This document shows positions 37,737 to 47,243 of a stretch of 64,000 nucleotides of DNA, piece by piece. Both the position numbers and the translations under genes were made by a program. Source of the stretch: Rhodobiaceae bacterium. Its GTDB lineage: Bacteria > Pseudomonadota > Alphaproteobacteria > Parvibaculales > Parvibaculaceae. How positions within the stretch are numbered: the stretch's first letter is position 1; the number at the start of each line of letters is the position of its first letter. Where the stretch lies: positions 248,001-312,000 of the forward strand of contig JAAWWE010000003.1 of the NCBI GenBank assembly GCA_021404525.1. The letters are read 5' to 3'. The notes beneath the pieces are model-generated. The model saw only the letters and a program-made list of their open reading frames with translations, made no database searches and had not been told where the DNA came from.

Positions 37737-37754
37737 GGTCCCGCTTAAGGGACC
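37737..37754 (+). other. Hairpin in the ftsH leader
   Basis: GGTCCC (37737-37742) and GGGACC (37749-37754) enclose GCTTAA, 25 bases before the TTG start of ftsH. It could influence translation initiation or mRNA stability. Confidence 0.45.
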
Positions 37755-37778
37755 GGACTTCCAGACAGGAAAAGCACC

Positions 37779-39686
37779 TTGTCCAATTTTAAAAATTTCG
37801 CTCTGTGGGCTGTTGTCGCGCTCTTGCTTGTGGCGCTGTTCAACCTGTTCCAGAGCCCGGTCGAACGGACCACCACCAATGAGATCAGCTTTTCTCAACT
37901 TCTGAACGAAGTTGATAAGGGCAATGTGGTTGATGTGACCATGTCTGGCAGCACGATCTCAGGGCACTATTCCGACGGTCAGAGTTTCTACACATACAAT
38001 CCTGGTGATCCGAACCTGGTTGAGCGCCTGAATGCGCGGAATGTGGAAATCACGGCGAAGCCGGCAGATGATGGCTCTCCGTCGCTGCTCGGTATCCTTG
38101 TCTCCTGGTTCCCCATGCTGCTTCTGATCGGGGTCTGGATTTTCTTCATGCGCCAGATGCAGGGCGGTGGCGGCAAGGCCATGGGCTTTGGCAAATCGAA
38201 AGCGAAGCTGCTCACAGAACGCCATGGTCGTGTGACCTTTGACGATGTGGCCGGCATTGATGAAGCGAAAGATGATCTGGAAGAGATTGTCGACTTCCTG
38301 CGGGACCCTTCGAAATTCCAGCGTCTCGGCGGTCACATTCCAAAGGGTGTGCTGCTTGTGGGCCCTCCGGGCACTGGTAAGACGCTGCTTGCGCGCGCTA
38401 TTGCAGGCGAAGCCAATGTGCCGTTCTTCACCATTTCCGGGTCTGACTTTGTGGAGATGTTTGTGGGTGTCGGTGCGAGCCGTGTCCGTGACATGTTCGA
38501 ACAGGCCAAGAAAAACTCACCCTGCATCATCTTCATTGACGAGATTGATGCGGTTGGTCGGCATCGTGGTGCCGGTCTTGGCGGCGGCAATGATGAGCGC
38601 GAACAGACTCTCAATCAGTTGCTGGTTGAGATGGATGGCTTTGAGCCCAATGAGAGCATCATTCTGATTGCAGCGACCAACCGTCCGGACGTTCTGGACC
38701 CGGCTCTGCTGCGTCCTGGTCGTTTCGACCGTCAGGTTGTGGTGCCGAACCCGGACATTATTGGCCGCGAAAAAATCCTCAAAGTGCACATGAAGAAAGT
38801 GCCTGTAGGACCAAACGTAGAAGTGAAGACCCTTGCCCGCGGCACCCCGGGCTTCTCCGGGGCTGATCTGGCGAACCTTGTGAATGAGGCAGCCCTTCTT
38901 GCGGCCCGTCGCGGACGCCGGTTGGTCACCATGTCTGAATTTGAGGACGCGAAAGACAAGGTGATGATGGGCGCGGAACGCCGCTCCATGGTTCAATCGG
39001 AAGAAGAACGCAGCCTTACTGCTTATCACGAAGGTGGCCACGCGCTGGTGGCGCTTCATATGCCCGCCTCAGACCCGATTCATAAGGCAACGATTATTCC
39101 CCGTGGCCGGGCACTCGGCATGGTGATGCGCCTGCCGGAAGCGGATCAGTTCTCTGTCACGCGCGAGAAGATGTATGCAGACTTGGCGGTCGCCATGGGT
39201 GGCCGTGTGGCAGAAGAAATCATTCTTGGCCATGACAAGGTGACCTCTGGGGCATCGTCCGATATTTCGCAGGCGACCAAGATGGCGAAAGCCATGGTCA
39301 CGCAGTGGGGTATGAGCGACAAGCTTGGACCGCTGGCTTATGAAGACAATGAAGAAGAAGTCTTCCTTGGTCACTCAGTGGCGCGCTCGCAGAATATGTC
39401 TGAAGAGACACAGCGGATGATCGACCAGGAAGTGAAGCGCATCGTGGATGATGGCTACAAGAAAGCCCACGAGGTGCTTACGACCAATATTGATGATCTT
39501 CACACGATCGCCAAAGGGTTGCTTGAGTTCGAAACCCTTTCAGGCGATGAAATCAAAGGTCTTCTGGTTGGTGAGAAGCCGCATCGCGATAGCGGTGAGC
39601 CGCCGGAGCCTACGGGTGGTCCGACCGCTTCCGTGCCGACAAGTGGCGGCGTGGGCCGGATTGATCCCGAGCCTCAGGGTACGTGA
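37779..39686 (+). CDS. ftsH: ATP-dependent zinc metalloprotease FtsH (TTG start)
   Basis: A 635-residue membrane-bound AAA+ protease. Two membrane helices (about 6-25 and 104-126) flank a small periplasmic domain. Walker A GPPGTGKT is near residue 194, and Walker B with [16 protein letters not shown] follows. The zinc site is HEGGH near 421, where most homologues have HEAGH. A C-terminal coiled region and Gly/Pro tail end the protein. The start is TTG at 37779-37781: it has CAGGAAAAG upstream and reproduces the family N-terminus [21 protein letters not shown], and no ATG fits. Substrates include LpxC and RpoH in E. coli; rpoH lies at 62039. Confidence 0.96.
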   Translation: MSNFKNFALWAVVALLLVALFNLFQSPVERTTTNEISFSQLLNEVDKGNVVDVTMSGSTISGHYSDGQSFYTYNPGDPNLVERLNARNVEITAKPADDGSPSLLGILVSWFPMLLLIGVWIFFMRQMQGGGGKAMGFGKSKAKLLTERHGRVTFDDVAGIDEAKDDLEEIVDFLRDPSKFQRLGGHIPKGVLLVGPPGTGKTLLARAIAGEANVPFFTISGSDFVEMFVGVGASRVRDMFEQAKKNSPCIIFIDEIDAVGRHRGAGLGGGNDEREQTLNQLLVEMDGFEPNESIILIAATNRPDVLDPALLRPGRFDRQVVVPNPDIIGREKILKVHMKKVPVGPNVEVKTLARGTPGFSGADLANLVNEAALLAARRGRRLVTMSEFEDAKDKVMMGAERRSMVQSEEERSLTAYHEGGHALVALHMPASDPIHKATIIPRGRALGMVMRLPEADQFSVTREKMYADLAVAMGGRVAEEIILGHDKVTSGASSDISQATKMAKAMVTQWGMSDKLGPLAYEDNEEEVFLGHSVARSQNMSEETQRMIDQEVKRIVDDGYKKAHEVLTTNIDDLHTIAKGLLEFETLSGDEIKGLLVGEKPHRDSGEPPEPTGGPTASVPTSGGVGRIDPEPQGT

Positions 39687-39710
39687 TCTCGTGGCCTTTG
39701 TAAGAACGAT

Positions 39711-39742
39711 TAAAGCCCTGCTCGTTTGAGTGGGGCTTTTTT
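39711..39742 (+). terminator. Intrinsic terminator after ftsH
   Basis: AAAGCCC (39712-39718) pairs with GGGCTTT (39733-39739), with an inner CTC/GAG pair, and a T-run follows to 39742. folP begins only 30 bases further. Confidence 0.8.
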
Positions 39743-39771
39743 GTGAGGCAAGTGCCGTGGTATGAGCGTGT

Positions 39772-40578
39772 ATGAAATCAACACCCAGCATATTCGGTAT
39801 TCTCAACATCACCTCGGACTCGTTTTCCGATGGGGGGAAGTATCTTGATCCCGCCGCGGCACTCGCTCACGGGCGGCAGCTGATGGCGGATGGGGCGCAT
39901 GTGCTTGATATCGGGCCCGCATCGTCCCATCCAGACAGCGCGCCGGTGAGTGCAGAAGAAGAGATTAAACGTCTCTCAGCAGTGGTGCCTGTCCTTCAGG
40001 AGGAAGGGGCCCTGGTTTCTGTCGATACATTTCAGACGGAAACACAGCGGTGGGCGCTGACGCAGAATGTGGCGTATCTCAATGACATTCAGGGGTTTGC
40101 CGATGAGAGTTTCTATCCGGAGCTTGCGGAGGCTTCTGCCAAGCTTGTGGTGATGCATTCCATTCAGGGGCGCGGTCCCGCGACGCGGGCAGCGCCGCCT
40201 GCGGGGTCTATGGTGGATCATGTTTCCCGGTTTTTCGAAGAACGTTTCGGCGCTCTGGAAAAGGCGGGGGTCACCCGGGAACGCCTGGTTTTGGACCCTG
40301 GCATGGGCTTTTTCCTCGGCAATCAACCGGAGCCGTCGCTGGAAGTGATCCGGGGGGTGGGCACGCTCAAAGAGCGGTTCGACGTGCCCCTTCTCATTTC
40401 GGTGTCGCGAAAAAGCTTCCTCCGGAAACTCGCGGGGACCGAGGTTGGCAGTTCAGCGGCGGCAACCCTAGCTGCCGAGCTTTTTACAGCGACTGCCGGG
40501 GTGGACATGATCCGGACCCATGAACCTCGGCAATTGGCGGATTCGCTGGCGATCTGGGGTCACCTGTCGGCCTATTAA
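39772..40578 (+). CDS. folP: Dihydropteroate synthase of the Sul-like lineage
   Basis: A 268-residue TIM-barrel enzyme that condenses para-aminobenzoate with hydroxymethyl-dihydropterin diphosphate. It reads closer to the sulfonamide-resistance enzymes Sul1/Sul2 than to E. coli FolP. Shared blocks are FGILNITSDSF (8-18), DIGPASSHPDSAPVS (46-60), VDTFQTETQRWAL (84-96), YLNDIQGFADE (102-112), VVMHS (126-130), DPGMGFFLG (175-183) and VSVSRKSFL-like ISVSRKSFL (209-217). E. coli has DPGFGFGK at the 175 block. It sits between ftsH and glmM, the usual chromosomal folP location, so it is probably the resident enzyme and not an acquired one. Reduced sulfonamide binding is an inference. Confidence 0.9.
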   Translation: MKSTPSIFGILNITSDSFSDGGKYLDPAAALAHGRQLMADGAHVLDIGPASSHPDSAPVSAEEEIKRLSAVVPVLQEEGALVSVDTFQTETQRWALTQNVAYLNDIQGFADESFYPELAEASAKLVVMHSIQGRGPATRAAPPAGSMVDHVSRFFEERFGALEKAGVTRERLVLDPGMGFFLGNQPEPSLEVIRGVGTLKERFDVPLLISVSRKSFLRKLAGTEVGSSAAATLAAELFTATAGVDMIRTHEPRQLADSLAIWGHLSAY

Positions 40579-40677
40579 CCGCGTAAGAAAAAGAAACAAA
40601 TCGTTAACCGACTGTGGAGGTGTTCGGCTATATAGTGCCGCGGCTGGGGACGTAAATTACTGGGATAAAGACCTTCA

Positions 40678-42024
40678 ATGTCACGCAAATATTTTGGCAC
40701 GGACGGTATTCGAGGCACGGCGAACCAACCCAATATGACGGCGGAAATGGCCCTGCGTGTGGGTATGGCCGCCGGGCGCGTTTTTACACGCGGTGATCAT
40801 CGCCATAGGGTGGTGATTGGGAAGGATACGCGCCTCTCTGGCTACATGATTGAAAATGCCCTGGTTGCTGGCTTTACGTCCGTGGGGATGGATGTCTTCC
40901 AATTCGGTCCCCTGCCAACTCCAGCTGTTGCGATGCTGACACGTTCCATGCGCGCTGACCTTGGGGTCATGATTTCTGCCTCTCACAATTCCTATGAAGA
41001 TAATGGCATCAAGCTGTTTGGTCCGGACGGGTACAAGCTCTCTGACCTTGTGGAGCATGAGATCGAGCGGCGGATGGACAATGGGATTATGGACCATCTG
41101 GCGGCGCCTGAGGCTATTGGCCGGGCCAAACGTATTGAAGATGCGCAGGCCCGGTACATTGAGTTCGCAAAGCGTACTTTTCCAAAACATCTAAGTCTGG
41201 AAGGGCTGCGCGTGGTGGTCGATTGTGCCAACGGTGCGGCTTATAAGGTCGCGCCGACGGCGCTGTGGGAGCTTGGCGCGGAAGTCGTCACCGTCGGTGT
41301 TGACCCTGATGGCACGAACATTAATTCCGGATGTGGGTCCACGGCCCCGGAGCGCATGTGTGAGCTGGTGCGGGAACGGCGCGCTGACATCGGTCTGGCT
41401 CTCGACGGAGATGCGGACCGCGTCATTATCTGTGATGAAAAGGGCGAGATTGTTGATGGAGACCAGATTATGGGTCTCGTGGCGCAGTCGTGGAAAGAGT
41501 CTGAAATGCTTGCAGGGCCTGGCATTGTTTCGACGGTGATGTCGAACCTCGGCCTTGAACGTTATCTTCAGGGCATTGGCCTGGAGCTTGCGCGCACGCA
41601 GGTCGGCGACCGCTATGTGGTAGAGCATATGCGGAGCCACGGCTTCAATGTGGGTGGTGAGCAGTCAGGCCATATCGTGTTGTCTGACTTCGCGACGACG
41701 GGTGACGGATTGATTGCAGGCCTCCAGGTGCTGGCCGTGTTGCAATCTACCAACAAGCCTGTGAGTGAAGCCTGCAATCTGTTTGAACCAGTGCCGCAGC
41801 TCTTGAAGAACGTGCGCTTTAAGTCTGGGGCGCCCCTTGAAAGTGCGACGGTCCAGGAAGCCATCAAAGAAGGCGAAGGGCGTCTGGGTGAGTGTGGACG
41901 TATTGTCGTGCGCAAATCGGGCACGGAACCCCTGATCCGCGTGATGGCGGAAGGGGATGATGAAAGCCTCGTCGAAAACGTTGTGGGCGATATTGCCTCT
42001 GCGATCGAGCATGCGGCTGCCTGA
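40678..42024 (+). CDS. glmM: Phosphoglucosamine mutase
   Basis: A 448-residue enzyme that interconverts glucosamine-6- and 1-phosphate on the way to UDP-GlcNAc, peptidoglycan and lipid A. The N-terminus [13 protein letters not shown] is typical. The phosphorylated serine is S102 in [16 protein letters not shown], where most members have HNPY/HNPF. The metal loop LDGDADRV and the sugar loop [10 protein letters not shown] are intact, and [12 protein letters not shown] ends the phosphate-binding domain. It follows folP by 99 bases. Confidence 0.96.
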   Translation: MSRKYFGTDGIRGTANQPNMTAEMALRVGMAAGRVFTRGDHRHRVVIGKDTRLSGYMIENALVAGFTSVGMDVFQFGPLPTPAVAMLTRSMRADLGVMISASHNSYEDNGIKLFGPDGYKLSDLVEHEIERRMDNGIMDHLAAPEAIGRAKRIEDAQARYIEFAKRTFPKHLSLEGLRVVVDCANGAAYKVAPTALWELGAEVVTVGVDPDGTNINSGCGSTAPERMCELVRERRADIGLALDGDADRVIICDEKGEIVDGDQIMGLVAQSWKESEMLAGPGIVSTVMSNLGLERYLQGIGLELARTQVGDRYVVEHMRSHGFNVGGEQSGHIVLSDFATTGDGLIAGLQVLAVLQSTNKPVSEACNLFEPVPQLLKNVRFKSGAPLESATVQEAIKEGEGRLGECGRIVVRKSGTEPLIRVMAEGDDESLVENVVGDIASAIEHAAA

Positions 42025-42029
42025 ATTCC

Positions 42030-42857
42030 ATGAATGATAATGACACGTCTCCCGATCCAACCATGGGCCGGGTTCTGATTGTTGCCGGGTCCGACAGCGG
42101 TGGCGGTGCGGGCATTCAGGCAGACATTAAGACGGTCACCATGTTTGGCGCTTACGCAGCAACCGCTGTGAGCGCAATAACGGTTCAGAACACGCTCGGC
42201 GTATCTGATGTGCTTCCCCTTGATCCCGATATCATTGTTCGTCAGATGCAGGCCGTGCTTGATGACATTGGCGCTGATGTCGTGAAGACCGGCATGTTGC
42301 ACTCAACAGAGGTTATTGAGGCGGTGGCGCAGGAGTTTGACACCCGCTCTGACCTCAAGCTTGTTGTCGACCCGGTAATGGTGGCGACCAGCGGTGATCC
42401 GCTGTTACAGGATGATGCCATGATCGCGTTGCGTAACCTGCTGGTGCCCGCAGCGACGATCCTCACCCCCAATATGCCTGAAGCCGCCCGGTTGACTGGT
42501 CAGGCCGTTGAAACGCTGGATGATCAGAAGCGGGCTGGCGATGCCCTTATGGGGCTTGGGCCAGCTGCTGTTTTGGTCAAAGGCGGCCATGGGCAGGGCG
42601 CAGATGTGTGCGACGTTTTGGTGACCGAGGAAAGCATTGAAGTCATGACAAGCCCGCGCATCGACACGGTGCATACGCATGGCACCGGATGCACATTGGC
42701 CTCAGCGATTGCGGCGCTTCTCTCTCAGGGTGCACCGATGCGGGATGCTGTCTCGATCGCGCGGGACTATGTCCATGAGGCGATTGCGACCGCACCTGGG
42801 TTGGGAAAAGGTCACGGGCCTCTGAATCATATGCACCCTTTTCAGCAATCAGACTGA
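42030..42857 (+). CDS. thiD: Hydroxymethylpyrimidine/phosphomethylpyrimidine kinase
   Basis: A 275-residue ribokinase-fold kinase that makes HMP-pyrophosphate for thiamine synthesis. The N-terminal RVLIVAGSDSGGGAGIQADIKTV, the middle VVDPVMVATSGDPLL and LTPNMPEAARLTG, and the C-terminal anion hole HTHGTGCTLASAIAALLSQG are all present. It starts five bases after glmM and is likely in the same transcript. It converges on the MocR gene with no obvious terminator. Confidence 0.94.
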   Translation: MNDNDTSPDPTMGRVLIVAGSDSGGGAGIQADIKTVTMFGAYAATAVSAITVQNTLGVSDVLPLDPDIIVRQMQAVLDDIGADVVKTGMLHSTEVIEAVAQEFDTRSDLKLVVDPVMVATSGDPLLQDDAMIALRNLLVPAATILTPNMPEAARLTGQAVETLDDQKRAGDALMGLGPAAVLVKGGHGQGADVCDVLVTEESIEVMTSPRIDTVHTHGTGCTLASAIAALLSQGAPMRDAVSIARDYVHEAIATAPGLGKGHGPLNHMHPFQQSD

Positions 42858-42867
42858 CGCGTGAGGT

Positions 42868-44211
42868 CTAGACAGACCGACTGGCGCGGGTGGGGTTCTT
42901 CTCCAAAAGCTGCGCGAGTTTGGTAAGAGCCTCTTCCAGGATGTTGCGATCTGCCGCAGCACCGAGCGCCAGGCGCACATGGTTTGAGGGTGCTTCGACA
43001 GCGAAGTGGCCTGATGGCGAGAGCAGCACGCCTTCTGCCTCGGCCGCCGCGACAAACCTTTCCGGTGTCCAGGTTTTGGGGAGTGGCAGCCAGTAATGCG
43101 GCGCGAAGATTTTTTCATCGTTGTCTTTATGATCAACGATGGCACGGGCCAGCTCTTGCCTGGCAGCAATTTCCCTAGCCTGAGCTCTGGTCATGGTTTC
43201 TGCACTGCCGCTCTCAATCAAAGCTGTTGTGAGGTTGGCCATCGCCTGGGGTGGGCCCATGCCCAACAGATGTTGTATGTCGTTGGCTTCGTCTCGGTGT
43301 GCAGGCGGGCAGATGAGATAACCGACGCGGAGTCCGGGCGCCACGGTCTTTGACAGCGACGCAATGTAGAACGTCTGGTCAGGTACAAGTTCGTGGAAGG
43401 TTATAGGTGGCTCGGGCATCAGGGGATCGTAGATCCCGTCTTCGATGATCATCGTTCCATGTTTGTGGGCTGACTTGGCAATCGCCCTTCTGCGGTGCTC
43501 CGACAGGTTGGTGCCGGTGGGGTTTTGTGCGGTGGGGGTGAGAAAGGCCGCCGCAGGTTTGTACTGTCTACAAAGCTCCTCGAAAGCAGCAGGGCGAATG
43601 CCTTCTTTGTCCGCGGGGATCGCGATGATCTTTCGATCGGTAAGGCGGGCATAGTCCAGGAAACCTGCAAAGGTGAACGGTTCGCACAGAACGGTGTCGC
43701 CAGGCTTGGTCGTCACCATGAGGGCGGTTGTGAGGGCATGCTGGCCGCCGGCTGTGACGATCAGGTCGTCGGGCGCGGCGGTGACGCCGCCGAGGTTCAA
43801 GTAAGTGACACCGGCCTGGCGATCGGCTTCTGAGCCACCGAAAGGGATGTAAGACAGAAACTCAGCGGCGCTGCGCTGGCTGAGGGCTGCGGCGAGGTCC
43901 ACGCCTTGTCCGATATCTGCAGGTAAGTTTATCCGCAGATTAATGGCGCTCTCATCACTGCGGATGACTACTGAGGCGACAAAGGAGCCTTTGCCGGTCA
44001 CCGCTGTTATGTCGCCGCGCCGGGTCGCCAGGTCATAGGCACGGGTGATTGTGCCAATGCTGACGCCCAACTCGTAGGCGAGCTCCCGCTGCGGGGGAAG
44101 GCGGTCGCCAATGCTCACCAGATTGTTTGCGATTGCGGCGTGCAGACCGTCCGCCAGCCGCCGATAGGCAGGGCCGGTCCCGGTCTCAAGAGCTTTCGTC
44201 CAAAATGTCAT
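42868..44211 (-). CDS. MocR-type transcriptional regulator (GntR HTH fused to aminotransferase)
   Basis: A 447-residue fusion. Residues about 1-80 are a GntR winged helix-turn-helix with RLPPQRELAYELGVSIGTITRAYDLATRRGDITAVTGKGSFV. The rest is a fold-type I PLP domain with AAFLTPTAQNPTGTNLSEHRR and the PLP-lysine motif YIASLSKTVAPGLRVGYL. MocR proteins sense PLP or an amino compound and usually regulate the divergent neighbour. Here that is the PhzF gene across a 77-base gap with an inverted repeat. Confidence 0.88.
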   Translation of the reverse strand: MTFWTKALETGTGPAYRRLADGLHAAIANNLVSIGDRLPPQRELAYELGVSIGTITRAYDLATRRGDITAVTGKGSFVASVVIRSDESAINLRINLPADIGQGVDLAAALSQRSAAEFLSYIPFGGSEADRQAGVTYLNLGGVTAAPDDLIVTAGGQHALTTALMVTTKPGDTVLCEPFTFAGFLDYARLTDRKIIAIPADKEGIRPAAFEELCRQYKPAAAFLTPTAQNPTGTNLSEHRRRAIAKSAHKHGTMIIEDGIYDPLMPEPPITFHELVPDQTFYIASLSKTVAPGLRVGYLICPPAHRDEANDIQHLLGMGPPQAMANLTTALIESGSAETMTRAQAREIAARQELARAIVDHKDNDEKIFAPHYWLPLPKTWTPERFVAAAEAEGVLLSPSGHFAVEAPSNHVRLALGAAADRNILEEALTKLAQLLEKNPTRASRSV

Positions 44212-44215
44212 GGTG

Positions 44216-44231
44216 ACAATATAATGATTGT
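44216..44231. promoter_or_regulatory. Inverted repeat in the mocR / phzF-like divergent promoter
   Basis: ACAAT (44216-44220) and ATTGT (44227-44231) flank ATAATG, just upstream of the MocR start. It is a plausible MocR site or overlapping -10 element. Confidence 0.4.
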
Positions 44232-44288
44232 ATCTGTTTTTCTCTATGCCTAAATGATCTCAATCGAAATAGAGAGTTGGAGAGCGTG

Positions 44289-45089
44289 ATGGCCGAGTTC
44301 ACAATGTTTCAGGTTGATGCTTTTGCCGATGGGGTGTTTGAGGGCAACCCGGCTGCTGTGGTGCCGCTTGAGCACTGGCTCTCAGATGATCTGATGCTCT
44401 CCATTGCTGCTGAAAACAATCTTGCTGAAACGGCGTTCTTTGTACCCGCTCAAGAAGGCTATGAGCTTCGTTGGTTCACGCCTACGGCGGAGGTGCCGCT
44501 CTGTGGGCATGCGACGCTTGCCTCTGCCCATGTGCTGTTTGCGCATCTGGGCTTCGCAGGCTCTGAGATTGTGTTCCAGACCAAGAGCGGTCCGCTGACC
44601 GTGGGTCGGGATGGCGATCTCTATGTGATGGATTTTCCGACGAACCCGCCAAAGCCGACCATGGTCGATGACAAGGTTGTGGGAGCCCTTGGTGCACGAC
44701 CCTCTATGGTGCTGAGCGGCCATCACATGCTGGCGGTGTTTGATGATATGCGCCAGGTGGCGGCGTTGCAGCCGGATCTCGCAAAGCTCACCGGCTTGTG
44801 TACCGAAACCGGCAAAGGGCTGATCGCCACCGCCCCTGGCGATGAAGCCTCGGGCTGGGACTGTGCGTCGCGCTTCTTTGCGCCCCATGTTGGGATCGCA
44901 GAGGACCCGGTGACGGGGTCGGCGCACACAACCATCGTGCCTTTTTGGGCCTCGCGTCTGAAGAAAGACGAGATCGTTGCGCGGCAGATATCGAAACGTG
45001 GCGGTACGCTCTATTGCACGCTTAAGGGTGACCGGGTTGTGATGCGCGGACGGGCGGTTGATTACCTCAAGGGCACCATCACCGTCTGA
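44289..45089 (+). CDS. PhzF family isomerase/epimerase
   Basis: A 266-residue protein of the PhzF/diaminopimelate-epimerase fold. The N-terminal FQVDAFADGVFEGNPAAVVPL and the catalytic glutamate in NNLAETAFFVP (about residues 43-53) are clear. LRWFTPTAEVPLCGHATLASAHVLF and the C-terminal GIAEDPVTGSAHTTIVPFW complete the two half-barrels. Substrates of most family members are unknown. The ATG at 44289 with GGAGAG upstream is preferred over an in-frame TTG at 44277. It is probably controlled by the divergent MocR protein and converges on the EamA gene. Confidence 0.87.
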   Translation: MAEFTMFQVDAFADGVFEGNPAAVVPLEHWLSDDLMLSIAAENNLAETAFFVPAQEGYELRWFTPTAEVPLCGHATLASAHVLFAHLGFAGSEIVFQTKSGPLTVGRDGDLYVMDFPTNPPKPTMVDDKVVGALGARPSMVLSGHHMLAVFDDMRQVAALQPDLAKLTGLCTETGKGLIATAPGDEASGWDCASRFFAPHVGIAEDPVTGSAHTTIVPFWASRLKKDEIVARQISKRGGTLYCTLKGDRVVMRGRAVDYLKGTITV

Positions 45090-45969
45090 GCTCTGCGAGG
45101 CCGATCCCGCCGAGGATAACCGCAAGGCCGATCATGGCATGCAGGGTGATGGTCTCGCCGAGGAAGAGTGCCCCAATCGCAAGGGCGATGACAGGCACCA
45201 GATAGTTGGTCATGGCCATGAAGGATGGCCCTGCGCTTTCGATCAGGCGGAAATACACAATCGTGGCATAACCCACGGGCAGTGCACCCAGCACGACGAC
45301 AGCGACCCATGATTGCAGCGTGATGGCGTCCATGTTGAGCGGCGCTTCTGCCCAGGCAAGCGGCACCATGATGACGCCTGCGAGCCCAGTTGTGAGACAG
45401 CCTTTGGAGTAAAGCGGAGCAGGCGGAGCTCGCCGGGCGATGATCGCGTTCATGGCGAAGAAGAAAGCGGCGGCGAGCACCAGCATCTCTCCCAGCAGGG
45501 GTGTGCCAGTTGTCGATGCGCCGTCCAGTGCATTCGGTCCCACCACAATTACGAGCCCTATGAGGCCGACGACAAAGCCGCCAATGCGTGTGGCTGTGAG
45601 TGTTTCACCCGGTACGAAGATCCGCGCCAGCACCAGGGTAATGAGAGGCATAACGCCAACCAGAATGGCTGACAGGCCGGATGCGATGAGTGTGATCCCC
45701 CAGGAGAGAAGAAAGAAGGGAATGAGATCCCCACAGAGCGCGAGCGCTGTCAGCCAGCCCCACATTTTGCGTGTGCGCGGTATCGGTTCGCGATTGATCA
45801 TCATGAAGGGTGCAAGCACGGCAGCGGAGACCAGCATTCGGATCGCCACGGACCATGCAGGTGTCATTGTGGCTACAGCGACGTCGGTGAGTGCAAAGGC
45901 GCCACTCCAAAGAATGGCGAGAAGTGCGAGGTCGCGATAGTCGGCGGGTGTGTGTTGGCGAAGGCTCAC
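45079..45969 (-). CDS. EamA/DMT family transporter
   Basis: A 296-residue inner-membrane protein with ten hydrophobic segments in two EamA halves, a pattern of small-metabolite exporters such as RhtA/YdcZ relatives. The second half has the typical YLVPVIALAIGALFLGE. The GTG start overlaps the stop of the upstream aminotransferase (GTGA), so the two are translationally coupled. The substrate may be an amino acid or related amine, given that neighbour. Its 3' end overlaps the end of the convergent PhzF gene by about ten bases. Confidence 0.85.
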   Translation of the reverse strand: MSLRQHTPADYRDLALLAILWSGAFALTDVAVATMTPAWSVAIRMLVSAAVLAPFMMINREPIPRTRKMWGWLTALALCGDLIPFFLLSWGITLIASGLSAILVGVMPLITLVLARIFVPGETLTATRIGGFVVGLIGLVIVVGPNALDGASTTGTPLLGEMLVLAAAFFFAMNAIIARRAPPAPLYSKGCLTTGLAGVIMVPLAWAEAPLNMDAITLQSWVAVVVLGALPVGYATIVYFRLIESAGPSFMAMTNYLVPVIALAIGALFLGETITLHAMIGLAVILGGIGLAELRR

Positions 45970-47132
45970 AGGACAGCCTGCAATGCGCTGAAAAGGCGGT
46001 CCGCGTCTTCGTCGGTATTGTAGAGGTGCGGTGTGACCCTCATGGAGGTTCCGCGCAGACTTACATAAACATGCTCTTTGGCCAGATGGTCCAACAATCT
46101 ATCTGGCACGCCATCCGGAAAGCGGACTCCCAGAAAATGCGGTGCCCTCAACTCAGGTGCTGAAACCGTGAGGCCCAGACTGGTTGCGCGGGCAGCAATG
46201 GCATTGGTTTTTGTCTGCAGGGTGGCCGCGATGTTTTCGATGCCCCAGTCGGCAATCTGCTCCAGGGCACACCTTGTGATGGGCATGAGCTGAAAGTTGG
46301 CGCGTTCGCCCATGTCGTAGCGGCGCGCACCTGGCTGATAGTTGTCTTCATAGTCGACCAGCCCAGCAAAATCTTCTGAGCCTTTTCGATTGAGCCAGTT
46401 TTCTTCAATCGGGCGTCCGTTTTGCCAGCGAGGAGCTGCGTAGAGAAAACCCATGGCATAGGGACCGAGCAGCCATTTATAGGTTGGTGCCACAACAAAA
46501 TCCGGATCGATGTCGACCAGGTTGAGGGGCATCGCTCCCAAAGACTGGGAGACATCGAGAACCAATGCGGCGCCTACAGATTTTGCTTTGTTGGAAATTG
46601 CGGCTAGGTCGATCAGCGCACCGTCTGTCCAGTGACAGTGCGGCAGGGCGACAATATCGGTGCGCTCTGAGATGGCATCCAGGATTGCGGGCGTCCAGTC
46701 CGGGCCATTCTCTGTCTCCGCTGGTGAGGCGACTGTCTGGATATGCCCGCCTTGTTCTTCGGCGGCTCGTTCCCAGGCGTAGATGTTTGAGGGAAACTGT
46801 TCTGCGAGCACAAGCACCTCTTGGCCTTCGCCAATGGGAATGTTCGTGGCGGCGATGGCAATGCCATAGGAGGCGGAGGGAATAAAGGAGATGGCATCTG
46901 CGTCTGCGCCGATCAGTTTGGCGAAGAGGCTGCGCGTTGCTTCAGACTCTGTGAAAAAGTCCTCCGACGTCGTGTGCCAAGGCTGTTTTTTTGAAGCGAT
47001 GGCGCGCTCACCCACCTCAGCAGCGCTTTTGAGCAAGGGCGACATGTAGGCGCAATTTAGATAGGCGATGTGATCTGGAATATCGAAGAGGGAACGCTGA
47101 TTGGGAATCAGCGATGCGGTTTTGGCTTGCAT
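45966..47132 (-). CDS. Class V PLP aminotransferase-fold enzyme (cysteine desulfurase/epimerase-like)
   Basis: A 388-residue fold-type I PLP enzyme. YLNCAYMSPLLKSAAEVGERAI near the start, FIPSASYGIAIAA, the PALPHCHWTDGALIDL-type substrate/PLP block (ALPHCHWTDG) and the PLP lysine in VAPTYKWLLGPYAMGFLY mark the class V family. The family includes cysteine desulfurases, kynureninase and isopenicillin-N-epimerase-like proteins; no desulfurase cysteine loop is evident. It is coupled to an EamA exporter. Function uncertain. Confidence 0.8.
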   Translation of the reverse strand: MQAKTASLIPNQRSLFDIPDHIAYLNCAYMSPLLKSAAEVGERAIASKKQPWHTTSEDFFTESEATRSLFAKLIGADADAISFIPSASYGIAIAATNIPIGEGQEVLVLAEQFPSNIYAWERAAEEQGGHIQTVASPAETENGPDWTPAILDAISERTDIVALPHCHWTDGALIDLAAISNKAKSVGAALVLDVSQSLGAMPLNLVDIDPDFVVAPTYKWLLGPYAMGFLYAAPRWQNGRPIEENWLNRKGSEDFAGLVDYEDNYQPGARRYDMGERANFQLMPITRCALEQIADWGIENIAATLQTKTNAIAARATSLGLTVSAPELRAPHFLGVRFPDGVPDRLLDHLAKEHVYVSLRGTSMRVTPHLYNTDEDADRLFSALQAVL

Positions 47133-47243
47133 GTTCGGGTCCGACTCAATTCCCGCTCAGGACTGCGGGGTGGCCGCAGCGTCGCCTGAACCGCCGTTCG
47201 GTTCAATCTTTTTGACTCGTGATTTCTGGTTTACGCTTTGGGT

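Noticed and set aside
39772-40578. Acquired sul resistance gene on a mobile element
   Set aside because: No integron, transposase, recombination site or plasmid feature flanks it, and it occupies the normal ftsH-folP-glmM position.
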